From: Streptomyces changanensis
Lineage (GTDB): Bacteria > Actinomycetota > Actinomycetes > Streptomycetales > Streptomycetaceae
Direction of reading: 5' to 3'
Length of the DNA stretch: 64,000 nt
Assembly: GCF_024600715.1 (NCBI RefSeq)
Contig: NZ_CP102332.1
Span: 2,790,001-2,854,000 of the forward strand
A model generated the notes under the pieces. That model was not told the DNA's origin. It worked only from the letters and a program-made list of their open reading frames with translations, and made no database searches. Of this stretch, positions 10,101 through 17,553 are shown in pieces. Made by a program: the position numbers and the translations under genes. Position 1 is the first letter of the stretch; each line of letters begins with the position of its first letter.

Positions 10101-10711
10101 GTCCCCATCGACCCGCAGAAGAACGGCCTTCCCCAGGGCGCCGAGAGCTGCCTGACGCCGTTCGGCAACCCCATCCCGTCCGGCACGCCACCAATCCGTG
10201 GGAGCTGGGGTGGAGCTGGCTCACCGGGGACGGTTCGCGGTCGCAGTGCTTCGGCCCGAACGACGAGTTCACCGGCATCTACCGTGATCACGAGTACACG
10301 AAGGAGGTCCTCGCCTTCTTCGCCTCCCGCACGCAGTCCGGCAACTACGAGCTGGGCCACACCTACATGTACGACTACCAGCTCGGCGGCTTCGACGGTG
10401 TCGGGAAGTACCTCACCGACTACGGGACGCTCACCACGGCGGGGCTCACCGGAAACCTGGCGTACACGTTCCTGGGCTCGCACTACGTCAGGATGACTCC
10501 CCTCCGCGAGAACGCGGACGGCTCCGTCGTGTGGCGGTACACCGCGTTCAACGAGTCGGACATCGAGTCCGCGACGCACCCTCCCGTCATCGGGTACACG
10601 GACTGGTGGAGCGACACGGTCGGTTCGTTCGTCGACAAGGTCGTCGGCGACTCGGGGCCGATGTCGCCCAAGACCCAGGTCATCGAGTTCGACGTTACGC
10701 TGGGGCCGTGA
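7182..10711 (+). pseudogene. Tat-exported ALF-repeat protein with C-terminal effector-like domain (frameshifted)
   Basis: The ATG at 7182 is preceded by AAGGGAG. Residues 1-40 form a twin-arginine-type signal (SRRQMLGIFTAVGAG, cleavage near AYA). About 1000 residues follow in frame. They contain two blocks of ALF-type short repeats (for example ALDAGSDFALRAFLSGG and ALDAGTAEALHTFLH) separated and followed by Ala-rich, heptad-like coiled-coil stretches. Near 10189 the frame changes. The next codons read TNPWELGWSWLTGDG in the -1 frame and continue 173 residues to TGA at 10711, with a composition like a folded domain (HPPVIGYTDWWSD, SPKTQVIEFDVT). In the original frame the sequence turns into Arg/Ser/Thr noise. 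One lost base in a CCC run explains this. The architecture (export signal, long repeat shaft, C-terminal domain, coupled lipoprotein) resembles contact-dependent or polymorphic toxins, but no catalytic motif is recognised. Confidence 0.75.
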
Positions 10712-11118
10712 CGCGCAAGAGGGCTGGTCGGCGGTGGCTGGTCACCGCCCTGACCGCCTCCGCCGTACTCCTCCCGGGGTGTACGGGCGCGGGCTCGGTC
10801 GACCCCGACGAACTGCCAGGGGTGTACCGCGACGACGCGAGCGGCAGCGAGATCGTGCTCGAGTCCGACGGGACGTTCTCCGCCACCGACGTGGCGGGGG
10901 AAGCCGTGGGGGGTGGCGGTGACCCCGTCGACTTCAGCGGCCGATGGGAGTTCGTCGAGAGCAGCGCGTCCGGCGATTTCGTCTACCTGACGGTCGACGC
11001 CGGTGAGCTCGGCAAGGTCGGCGGCATGAAGCTCCACCCGAGCGGCCGGACGGTGGAGTTCCACGCCGATCCGGACGGGCCGCCGTCCCTGGTGCTCACC
11101 AGAGCGGCCGCACCGTAG
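10708..11118 (+). CDS. Small lipoprotein coupled to the ALF-repeat gene, putative immunity-type partner
   Basis: This 136-residue protein starts at GTG 10708, overlapping the upstream TGA in a GTGA arrangement, so translation is coupled to the C-terminal domain of the ALF-repeat protein. The N-terminus is a lipoprotein signal (RKRAGRRWLVTALTASAVLLPGC) with Cys near residue 24. The mature domain (about 110 residues) is a beta-rich small fold with GVYRDDASGSEIVLESDG and a C-terminal PSLVLTRAAAP. The coupling and surface location suggest it accompanies or protects against the upstream protein. This is inference: it could equally be an accessory factor. A 19-bp-stem terminator follows. Confidence 0.75.
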   Translation: MTRKRAGRRWLVTALTASAVLLPGCTGAGSVDPDELPGVYRDDASGSEIVLESDGTFSATDVAGEAVGGGGDPVDFSGRWEFVESSASGDFVYLTVDAGELGKVGGMKLHPSGRTVEFHADPDGPPSLVLTRAAAP

Positions 11119-11165
11119 GCCCTGCGCCGCCCTTGGCCCGGCGCGTGGTGGCACCACGCCTGATG

Positions 11166-11209
11166 CGGCGGCCGGGCCGCGGAACACCCGTTCCGCGGCC
11201 CGGCCGCCG
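11166..11209 (+). terminator. Strong hairpin terminator
   Basis: A perfect 19-bp stem (11166-11184 with 11191-11209) with a 6-nt loop lies 48 nt after the lipoprotein stop. This is one of the strongest hairpins in the window and closes the ALF/lipoprotein operon. Confidence 0.85.
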
Positions 11210-11393
11210 TCTTCCCGGCTCCGGCCGCGAGTCCGTTCCGCTCCCCCGGGTCACGTCGATCACCAGCCCGGGCCGCCCCGGGGGCCGGTCCGCACACGTC
11301 GGCACGGGCCACACGCCCCCGCAGCGGCCCACCAGACCCGCCGCGCCGCCCTCCGCCACCCCGGACAGACAGCGAAGCCCCCGAAACGACGAA

Positions 11394-11425
11394 GATCCCG
11401 CCCGATCTTGCGATCGGACGGGATC
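11394..11425 (-). terminator. Hairpin downstream of tRNA-Ala
   Basis: A 14-bp stem with one mismatch (11394-11407 with 11412-11425) and a 4-nt loop lies 40 nt beyond the 3' end of the minus-strand tRNA gene. It is the likely terminator of the tRNA transcript. The rest of the gap 11119-11464 shows no gene. Confidence 0.65.
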
Positions 11426-11464
11426 TCGTCACTGCTCTTGATTCGACTCGCGAACAGTCGTCTG

Positions 11465-11538
11465 TGGACCTGAGGGGATTTGAACCCCTGACCCCCTCGA
11501 TGCGAACGAGGTGCGCTACCAGTCTGCGCCACAGGCCC
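11465..11538 (-). tRNA. tRNA-Ala (anticodon CGC)
   Basis: A 74-nt cloverleaf can be folded by eye: acceptor GGGCCTG/CAGGTCC with discriminator A, D-stem GCGC, anticodon stem CCTCG/CGAGG with loop TTCGCAT, and T-stem AGGGG/CCCCT with TTCAAAT. The G3-U70 pair, the alanine identity element, is present. The anticodon CGC reads GCG codons. The 3' CCA is not encoded. Confidence 0.95.
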
Positions 11539-11622
11539 TTGCGACGTGTGAAACATTAGCATCCCGATCGGGGTGCTCGGAAATCCGTTGTCCGGTGGGT
11601 GGCCCGGGGCGGTGGGTCGGGG

Positions 11623-12711
11623 TCACTCGTTGGCCGCGCGGGGGCGGTCGTCGTCCGCGTACTGGTCGAAGAGCGGGGTGCGGCCGTGGTCGCGGGGGCG
11701 GCGGGGGGCCGTCGGGGACGGGTTGGGGTTCTGGCGGGTGGGCGGGGGCGGGGTGGGCTCCGCCGGGGAGGAGCGGGCGGCGCTCCACGTCTCCGGGTCG
11801 GTGACGTCGACGCCGCCCGTGGCGCGCGGGGCGACCGGGGCGGTGACGTACGTGGGGAGGGGGACCGGGACGGGGTCCCAGCTGTCGCCGCGGGCCGGGC
11901 CGCGCTCGCGCTGCTGGTCGACCCACTCGGCGTGGTCGGTCTGCTCGACGAGCGCGCGGCGGCCGGCTTCCGCCGGGGAGACCGACGGGGTGGGCTCGGG
12001 GTGCGCGGGGGCCTCGTCGTCCTGGTGCGGGGCGGCGGGCCGGCCGCGGCGGGGGCGGTTCTCGCGCAGCCGCTGGGCGGCGGCCTCGGCGCGGCGCCGG
12101 TCCATCACGTAGACGAAGCGGCGGCGCTCCTGGCGGCGCAGGTAGGCGATGTAGCCGCTGAGCAGGGCGGCGGGGGCGGCGGGCGCCCAGAGGAAGGCGA
12201 GGCCGCCGACGGCCGCGGCGACGGTGCCGACCGTGAAGGCGAGGAAGAGGAGGACCGTCGTGCGGCGCCGGCGGGCGAGGACGCGAGAGCGGCGGGCGCG
12301 TTCGGCGGCGGCCCGGCTCACGGCGGGGCCGGCCGGCCGGCGGGCCCCCGCGGACGGTGCCCCCGCGGACGGCGCGGCCGGGGCTGCCGCGGCGGCGCCC
12401 GGGAGCTCGAGTCGGGCCTCGGTGTGGTCCGGGGGCGCGGCGAAGGCCCGGACGTCGACCGAGTCGATCTGCTCGGTCTCGGCGTCCGGGTCCACGTCGG
12501 GCACCCGCCGGTCCTCGTCGGCGCGCGCGCGCAGCTCCTTGGCGTACCGGCGCTCCATCGCCGCCCGTCCGGACAGGAGCCGGATGGCGGTGCTGAAGCG
12601 TTCCGTCGGACGAGCCTCGTTCAGCTCGTCCTGCCTGCGGAGCCACATCGGCACCAGGTAGGCGGCCCAGGCTCCGACGATGACTGCGTAGATGAGGCCG
12701 CTGCTGCTCAC
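11623..12711 (-). CDS. sepX: Divisome protein SepX/GlpR, actinobacterial membrane protein
   Basis: This is a 362-residue protein with an N-terminal membrane helix (SSSGLIYAVIVGAWAAYLVP, residues 2-21), a charged conserved stretch (RRQDELNEARPTERFSTAIR), a Pro/Ala-rich linker, a second hydrophobic hairpin near residues 150-190 and a long polar C-terminal tail. This layout matches the actinobacterial SepX/GlpR family, which works with FtsZ and divisome factors in cross-wall and sporulation septum formation (known for Streptomyces SepX and Corynebacterium GlpR). The neighbouring Glp-type gene and galU support it. The start is GTG 12711, with a TACCGT hexamer 7 nt upstream that could give a leaderless message. 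The upstream 140 bp is unusually AT-rich and contains a GACAC (WhiA-type core) at 12763-12767, minus strand. Confidence 0.85.
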   Translation of the reverse strand: MSSSGLIYAVIVGAWAAYLVPMWLRRQDELNEARPTERFSTAIRLLSGRAAMERRYAKELRARADEDRRVPDVDPDAETEQIDSVDVRAFAAPPDHTEARLELPGAAAAAPAAPSAGAPSAGARRPAGPAVSRAAAERARRSRVLARRRRTTVLLFLAFTVGTVAAAVGGLAFLWAPAAPAALLSGYIAYLRRQERRRFVYVMDRRRAEAAAQRLRENRPRRGRPAAPHQDDEAPAHPEPTPSVSPAEAGRRALVEQTDHAEWVDQQRERGPARGDSWDPVPVPLPTYVTAPVAPRATGGVDVTDPETWSAARSSPAEPTPPPPTRQNPNPSPTAPRRPRDHGRTPLFDQYADDDRPRAANE

Positions 12712-12851
12712 ATCTCACACGGTAGAGGTCTTCGCGCGGGGCCATCCGCCAATTGGGCCGGTGTGTCGCACGATCTGGCTGATATCACTGACATTTTTTG
12801 TGATTGATCAGACCGATTCTGCTCGACCGGCTCGCTATTCGAACAAATGAA

Positions 12852-13475
12852 TTATTTCTTCTGGTGTTCGCGCCGTGACCTGTGCCAGCGCCGCAGCAGC
12901 CCTTCGGGGACTTCCTCGGCGGTCAGGGCGAAGACGAGGTGGTCACGCCACGCGCCGTCGATGTGCAGGTAGCGCGGGCGCACGCCCTCCTCGCGGAATC
13001 CGAGTTTCTCCACGACGCGCCGGCTGGGCCCGTTCTCGGGGCGGATGCACACCTCGATCCGGTGCAGTCCGACGGAGCGGAAGCAGTGGTCGACGGCGAG
13101 GGCGACCGCCGTCGGCATCACCCCGCGGCCGGCCACGTCCTGGTCGACCCAGTAACCGACGTGCCCCGAGCACATGGAGCCCCAGGTGATGCCGGCGACG
13201 GTCAGCTGGCCGACGAGCCGGCCCCGGTACTCGATGACGAACGGCAGCATCCGGCCGGCGTTGGCCTCGGCGCGCAGGTGCCGGACCATCTGCCGGTAGG
13301 TGGGGCGCTGGACGGGGGGAGCGCCCGGCGCGGGCGGCGGGACGGTGGCCTCCCAGGGGCGCAGCCAGTCGCGGTTGCGCCGGTTGACCTCGCGCCACGC
13401 CTTCTGGTCGCGGGCCCTTATCGGGCGGAGCACCACGTCGCCGTCGGCGAGCGACGCGGGCCAGGCGGGGTTCAT
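12852..13475 (-). CDS. rimJ: GNAT N-acetyltransferase, RimJ/RimL type
   Basis: This 207-residue protein of the RimJ/RimL acetyltransferase group has the opening DVVLRPIRARDQKAWREVNRRNRDWL. It also has an acetyl-CoA-binding region (VGYWVDQDVAGRGVMPTAVA) and the RIEVCIRPENGPSRRVVEKL helix typical of these enzymes. The likely role is N-alpha acetylation of ribosomal or other proteins; the substrate is not evident. The ATG start at 13475 overlaps the mogA stop (ATGA), so the two are translationally coupled. Its position between mogA and sepX follows the actinobacterial galU-glp-rimJ-glpR order. Confidence 0.9.
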   Translation of the reverse strand: MNPAWPASLADGDVVLRPIRARDQKAWREVNRRNRDWLRPWEATVPPPAPGAPPVQRPTYRQMVRHLRAEANAGRMLPFVIEYRGRLVGQLTVAGITWGSMCSGHVGYWVDQDVAGRGVMPTAVALAVDHCFRSVGLHRIEVCIRPENGPSRRVVEKLGFREEGVRPRYLHIDGAWRDHLVFALTAEEVPEGLLRRWHRSRREHQKK

Positions 13476-13960
13476 GACGCGGGTCTCGGGTGGTCGCCGC
13501 CGCGCAGTTGGTCCACGGCGTGGACGAGGAGGTCGCCGAGGACCGCGAGCCCGTCCCGCACGCCGCCGGTGGAGCCCGGCAGGTTGACGACGAGGGTGCG
13601 GCCCGCGACGCCCGCCAGACCACGGGAGAGCGCCGCCGTGGGGACCTTGGCGCGGCCGTGGGCGCGGATGGCCTCGGGGATGCCGGGCACCTCGTGGTCG
13701 ATGACGCGACGGGTGGCCTCGGGGGTGGCGTCGGTGGGCGACAGACCGGTGCCACCGGTCGTGAGGATCACGTCGTACCCGGCCCCGATCCCGTCGCGCA
13801 GGGCCGCCTCGACGGGGTCGCCGTCGGGGACGACCCGCGGGCCGTCGACGGCGAAGCCGAGCGCGGCGAGGCCCTCGACGAGGATGGGGCCGCCCCGGTC
13901 CTCGTACACCCCGGCGGAGGCGCGGTTCGACGCGGTGATCACCAGGGCCCGGTACGTCAC
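13472..13960 (-). CDS. mogA: MogA/MoaB family molybdenum cofactor biosynthesis protein
   Basis: This 162-residue protein starts VTYRALVITASNRASAGVYED and contains the molybdopterin-binding signature VILTTGGTGLSPTDATPEAT and the LVVNLPGS loop. In the family such proteins adenylylate molybdopterin before metal insertion. The GTG at 13960 overlaps the moaC stop (GTGA) and its stop overlaps the rimJ start (ATGA), so it is tightly embedded in the operon. MogA and MoaB-type proteins are hard to separate by sequence alone. Confidence 0.9.
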   Translation of the reverse strand: MTYRALVITASNRASAGVYEDRGGPILVEGLAALGFAVDGPRVVPDGDPVEAALRDGIGAGYDVILTTGGTGLSPTDATPEATRRVIDHEVPGIPEAIRAHGRAKVPTAALSRGLAGVAGRTLVVNLPGSTGGVRDGLAVLGDLLVHAVDQLRGGDHPRPAS

Positions 13961-14436
13961 GCCCGGCTCCAGTCCCCGGACTTGCCGCCCGTCTTCTCCT
14001 CCACCCGCACGTCGGTGATGACGGCCGACTTGTCGACCGCCTTGACCATGTCGACGACGGTGAGGGCCGCCACGGACACCGCGGTGAGGGCCTCCATCTC
14101 GACGCCGGTGCGGTCGGTGGTGCGGACGGTCGCGGCGATCTCCACGGCGTCGTCGGCGACGGACAGGTCGACCGTGACGCCGGAGACGGCGAGCGGGTGG
14201 CACAGCGGGATCAGCTCGGGGGTGCGCTTGGCGCCCATGATCCCGGCGATGCGGGCCGTCGCGAGGGCGTCGCCCTTCGGCACGCCCTCGCCGCGCAGCA
14301 GCTCCACCACCCGCGGGGAGACCAGGACACGACCGGTGGCGCGGGCGGTGCGCGTCGTGACGTCCTTCCCGGAGACGTCCACCATGCGGGCCGCGCCCGC
14401 CTCGTCGATGTGGGTCAGGCTGCCTTGCGTACTCAC
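13957..14436 (-). CDS. moaC: Cyclic pyranopterin monophosphate synthase MoaC
   Basis: This 159-residue protein, the usual MoaC length, carries MVDVSGKDVTTRTARATG, the LIPLCHPLAVSGV motif and GVEMEALTAVSVAALTVVDMVKA with the catalytic Lys-containing VDKSAVI region. MoaC converts the 3',8-cyclo-GTP product of MoaA to cyclic pyranopterin in molybdenum cofactor synthesis. The GTG start at 14436 has GGAG 5-6 nt upstream. It lies 91 nt after glp and is coupled to mogA. No moaA is in this window. Confidence 0.95.
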   Translation of the reverse strand: MSTQGSLTHIDEAGAARMVDVSGKDVTTRTARATGRVLVSPRVVELLRGEGVPKGDALATARIAGIMGAKRTPELIPLCHPLAVSGVTVDLSVADDAVEIAATVRTTDRTGVEMEALTAVSVAALTVVDMVKAVDKSAVITDVRVEEKTGGKSGDWSRA

Positions 14437-14527
14437 TGCACTCCGCCTCGCGATCCTGGCGCCGGTTGTCTTGTCGGCACGGCGGCAGACACCGTACCGC
14501 CACGGCCGCGGCCGGTGGGCCGCCGGC

Positions 14528-15844
14528 TCAGCCGATGAGCACCACCTCCAGCTCCGCGCCGGGCTCCACGCTCGTGGCGTCCTCGGGGACGACGAGGAGC
14601 GCGTCGGCCCGCGCGAGGGCGGCGACCAGGTGCGACCCGGCACCTCCCACAGGAGTGACGGTACCCGCCGCGGCGTCGTACGTCCCGCGCAGGAACTGGC
14701 GCTTGCCGGCGGGGGACGTCAGCGGTCCGTCCGCGCTGAGGGCGGCGCGCACGCGCGGGCGGTGCAGGTCCGGCAGGCCCATGAGGGCGCGGATGGCGGG
14801 CCGGACGAACAGCTCGAAGGAGACGTACGAGGAGACCGGGTTCCCCGGGAGGGCGAGGAGCGGGGTGTGGTCGGGGCCGATGGAGCCGAACCCCTGGGGC
14901 TTGCCCGGCTGCATGGCGAGCTTGCGGAACTCGACGCCGCCGCCCGGCTCGTCCGCGTCGGACGCCGCCGACAGGGCCTCCTTGACCACGTCGTACGCCC
15001 CGACGCTGACACCGCCCGTCGTCACCAGGAGGTCGGCGCGGACCAGCTGGTCCTCGATCGTCGCGCGCAGGGTGTCGGCGTCGTCGGTGACGGCTCCCAC
15101 GCGGTAGGTGATGGCGCCGGCGTCGCGGGCGGCGGCGGCCAGGGCGAAGCTGTTGGAGTCGTAGATCCGGCCGGGGCCGAGCTCCTCGCCGGGCTGGACC
15201 AGCTCGCTGCCCGTGGACAGCACGACCACGCGCGGGCGGGGCCGGACGCGGACCGTGGCGCGGCCGATGGCGGCGAGCAGGCCGATCTGGGGCGGGCCGA
15301 GGACCGTGCCGGCGGGGAGGGCGAGGTCGCCGGCGGCGACGTCGCTGCCGCGCGCGCGGACGTGGGCGCGGGGCCCGGCGGGCCGGTGGACGCGGACCTC
15401 GCCGCCCGCGCCCTCGGGGGCGGCGCTCGCCGCGCGCATGGTGGTGGCCGCGCCGGCGCCGGCGCCGCCGTCGGTCCACTCGACCGGGACGACCGCCTCG
15501 GCGCCGGGCGGGAGCGGGGCGCCCGTCATGATGCGGGCGGCCTGGCCGGGGCCGACGGTGGGCGGCTCCTCGCCGCCCGCCGCGACGTCCCCGACGACCG
15601 TGAGCACCGCGGGGTACTCCTCGCTGGCCCCGGCCACGTCGGCGACGCGCACCGCGTAGCCGTCCATGGAGCTGTTGTCGAAGGGCGGCAGGGCGACGGG
15701 CACCGTGACGTCCTCGACGAGCACACAGCCCTGGGCTTCGGGCAGCCGCATCTCGATGGGGTCGAGCGGACGCACGGCGGCGAGCACGTCCTCCAGGTGC
15801 TCGTCCACCGACCAGACGGTCCTCTCCGCGCTCTGTGGGCTCAC
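14528..15844 (-). CDS. glp: Gephyrin-like molybdotransferase Glp (MoeA family)
   Basis: This is a 438-residue MoeA-fold protein: MoeA N-terminal domains (PPFDNSSMDGYAVR, ARIMTGAPLPPGAEAVVPVE), the central MPT-binding domain (VVVLSTGSELVQPGEEL, IYDSNSF, LLVTTGGVSVGAYD, ALPGNPVSSYVSFELFV) and a C-terminal domain. The family inserts molybdate into molybdopterin. In Corynebacteriales the paralogue encoded beside galU and glpR, called Glp, acts in division with FtsZ and the membrane receptor GlpR. The same order here supports that assignment, but enzymatic MoeA activity cannot be excluded. The GTG start at 15844 overlaps the galU stop (GTGA). Confidence 0.85.
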   Translation of the reverse strand: MSPQSAERTVWSVDEHLEDVLAAVRPLDPIEMRLPEAQGCVLVEDVTVPVALPPFDNSSMDGYAVRVADVAGASEEYPAVLTVVGDVAAGGEEPPTVGPGQAARIMTGAPLPPGAEAVVPVEWTDGGAGAGAATTMRAASAAPEGAGGEVRVHRPAGPRAHVRARGSDVAAGDLALPAGTVLGPPQIGLLAAIGRATVRVRPRPRVVVLSTGSELVQPGEELGPGRIYDSNSFALAAAARDAGAITYRVGAVTDDADTLRATIEDQLVRADLLVTTGGVSVGAYDVVKEALSAASDADEPGGGVEFRKLAMQPGKPQGFGSIGPDHTPLLALPGNPVSSYVSFELFVRPAIRALMGLPDLHRPRVRAALSADGPLTSPAGKRQFLRGTYDAAAGTVTPVGGAGSHLVAALARADALLVVPEDATSVEPGAELEVVLIG

Positions 15845-16752
15845 GGGGTCTGCATCTCCTCGGTGACGTAACGGCGGAGCCAGGATCGGAACTCCGGTCC
15901 CAGATCCTCACGTTCGCACGCGAGTCTGACAATGGCCCTGAGGTAGTCGGCGCGGTCCCCGGTGTCGTACCGGCGGCCCTTGAAGACCACGCCGTGGACG
16001 GGGCCGCCCGGGCCCTGGTCGACGGCGAGCTTGTGCAGGGCGTCCGTCAGCTGGATCTCGCCGCCGCGGCCGGGGCGGGTCTCGCGCAGTATCCCGAAGA
16101 CGGCCGGGTCCAGGACGTACCGGCCGATGATCGCGTAGTTGCTGGGGGCGTCCGCCCGGTCGGGCTTCTCCACGAGGTCCGTCACCCGGACCACGTCGGC
16201 CTCGTCGGTGGGCTCGACGGCGGCGCAGCCGTAGAGGTGGATCTGCGCGGGGTCGACCTCCATGAGGGCGACGACGCTGCCGCCCTCGCGCTCCCGGACC
16301 TCGATCATGCGGGAGAGCAGCGCGTCCCGGGGGTCGATGAGGTCGTCGCCGAGGAGCACGGCGAAGGGCTGGTCGCCCACGTGCGGGGCGGCGCACAGCA
16401 CGGCGTGGCCGAGGCCGCGCGGGTCGCCCTGCCGGACGTAGTGCATGGTCGCCAGGTCGTTCGAGGCCCTGACCCGGTCCAGGCGCTCGTCGTCGCCCTT
16501 GCGGTACAGCGCCTCCTCCAGCTCGTAGTTCCGGTCGAAGTGGTCCTCCAGGGGGCGCTTGTTGCGGCCCGTGACCATCAGCACGTCGTGCAGCCCCGCG
16601 CCCACCGCCTCCTCCACCACGTACTGGATGGCGGGCTTGTCGACGACGGGCAGCATCTCCTTGGGAGTGGCCTTCGTGGCAGGCAGGAACCGGGTGCCGA
16701 GTCCCGCGGCGGGGATGACAGCCTTGCTGATCCCGGGGTGCGACTGAGTCAT
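15841..16752 (-). CDS. galU: UTP--glucose-1-phosphate uridylyltransferase
   Basis: This 303-residue protein carries the nucleotidyltransferase signature KAVIPAAGLGTRFLPATKAT followed by KEMLPVVDKPAIQYVVEEA, and FAVLLGDDLI further on. GalU makes UDP-glucose for glycan and envelope synthesis and trehalose. The start could be ATG 16752 or ATG 16764 (four residues longer); neither has a strong Shine-Dalgarno, so leaderless translation is possible. It heads the minus-strand run galU-glp-moaC-mogA-rimJ-sepX and is divergent from the formyl-THF cyclo-ligase. Confidence 0.95.
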   Translation of the reverse strand: MTQSHPGISKAVIPAAGLGTRFLPATKATPKEMLPVVDKPAIQYVVEEAVGAGLHDVLMVTGRNKRPLEDHFDRNYELEEALYRKGDDERLDRVRASNDLATMHYVRQGDPRGLGHAVLCAAPHVGDQPFAVLLGDDLIDPRDALLSRMIEVREREGGSVVALMEVDPAQIHLYGCAAVEPTDEADVVRVTDLVEKPDRADAPSNYAIIGRYVLDPAVFGILRETRPGRGGEIQLTDALHKLAVDQGPGGPVHGVVFKGRRYDTGDRADYLRAIVRLACEREDLGPEFRSWLRRYVTEEMQTP

Positions 16753-16857
16753 GCCGAGCACCATATCCGGTTGGTATGGGAGGAAGATGAGCCTTGGATT
16801 ACCTTCCTCCGCATATGGGGCTTTACAGGACTTTTGAGAGGTTGGTGGGACGGCGTG

Positions 16858-17553
16858 ATGGCGGAGGAGCGGGCGACGGCGACCGGTGGCGGGGCGCGGA
16901 GGCCCGGGGGGCCGGAGGGGGTCGGACCGGGGCCGGCGCCGGACGCGGCGGGCTCCGGGCCGGACAAGGCGGGGCTGCGGCGGCAACTGCTCGCCGCGCG
17001 GACGCTGCTGACGACCGAGGACGTCCGCCTGGCCGCCGCCGAGCTGGCCGACGCCGCGCTGAAGCTGCCCGAGCTGGCGCGGGCCGGGACCGTGGCCGCG
17101 TACGTCTCCGTCGGGCGCGAACCCGGCACCCGCGCGCTGCTCGACGCGCTGCGCGCGCGGGGGGTGCGGGTGCTGCTGCCCGTGCTGATGGCCGACAACG
17201 ACCTGGACTGGGCCGTGTACGAGGGCCCCGACGGCCTCGTACGGGCCCGCCTGGGGCTGCTGGAGCCCTCGGGGCCCCGACTCGGCCCGGACGCCGTCGT
17301 GACGGCCGACGCGGTGCTGCTGCCCGGCCTCGCCGTGGACGCCCGGGGCATGCGGTTGGGCCGGGGCGGCGGCTCGTACGACCGGGTGCTGGCCCGCCTG
17401 GCGGGCGCGGGCGCGGATCCGGCGCTCGTCGTCCTGCTCTACGCGCACGAGGTGGTCGCCCGGGTCCCGGAGGAACCGCACGACCACCCCGTGCACGCGG
17501 TGGTGACCCCCGGGGGCGTACGGCGCCTCAGCGGCCCGCCCCGGGGTGCCTGA
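16858..17553 (+). CDS. 5-formyltetrahydrofolate cyclo-ligase family protein
   Basis: This 231-residue protein of the cyclo-ligase family has the N-terminal KAGLRRQLLAARTLL, the central YVSVGREPGTRALLDAL and the C-terminal phosphate-loop-like LGRGGGSYDRVLARL. The enzyme converts 5-formyl-THF to 5,10-methenyl-THF with ATP. An extra 35-40 Gly/Ala/Pro-rich residues precede the conserved part. The ATG at 16858 is preceded by GGTGGGAC, and an adjacent GTG (16855) is an alternative. Its TGA directly abuts the stop of the convergent acylase gene, leaving no room for a terminator. Confidence 0.9.
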   Translation: MAEERATATGGGARRPGGPEGVGPGPAPDAAGSGPDKAGLRRQLLAARTLLTTEDVRLAAAELADAALKLPELARAGTVAAYVSVGREPGTRALLDALRARGVRVLLPVLMADNDLDWAVYEGPDGLVRARLGLLEPSGPRLGPDAVVTADAVLLPGLAVDARGMRLGRGGGSYDRVLARLAGAGADPALVVLLYAHEVVARVPEEPHDHPVHAVVTPGGVRRLSGPPRGA

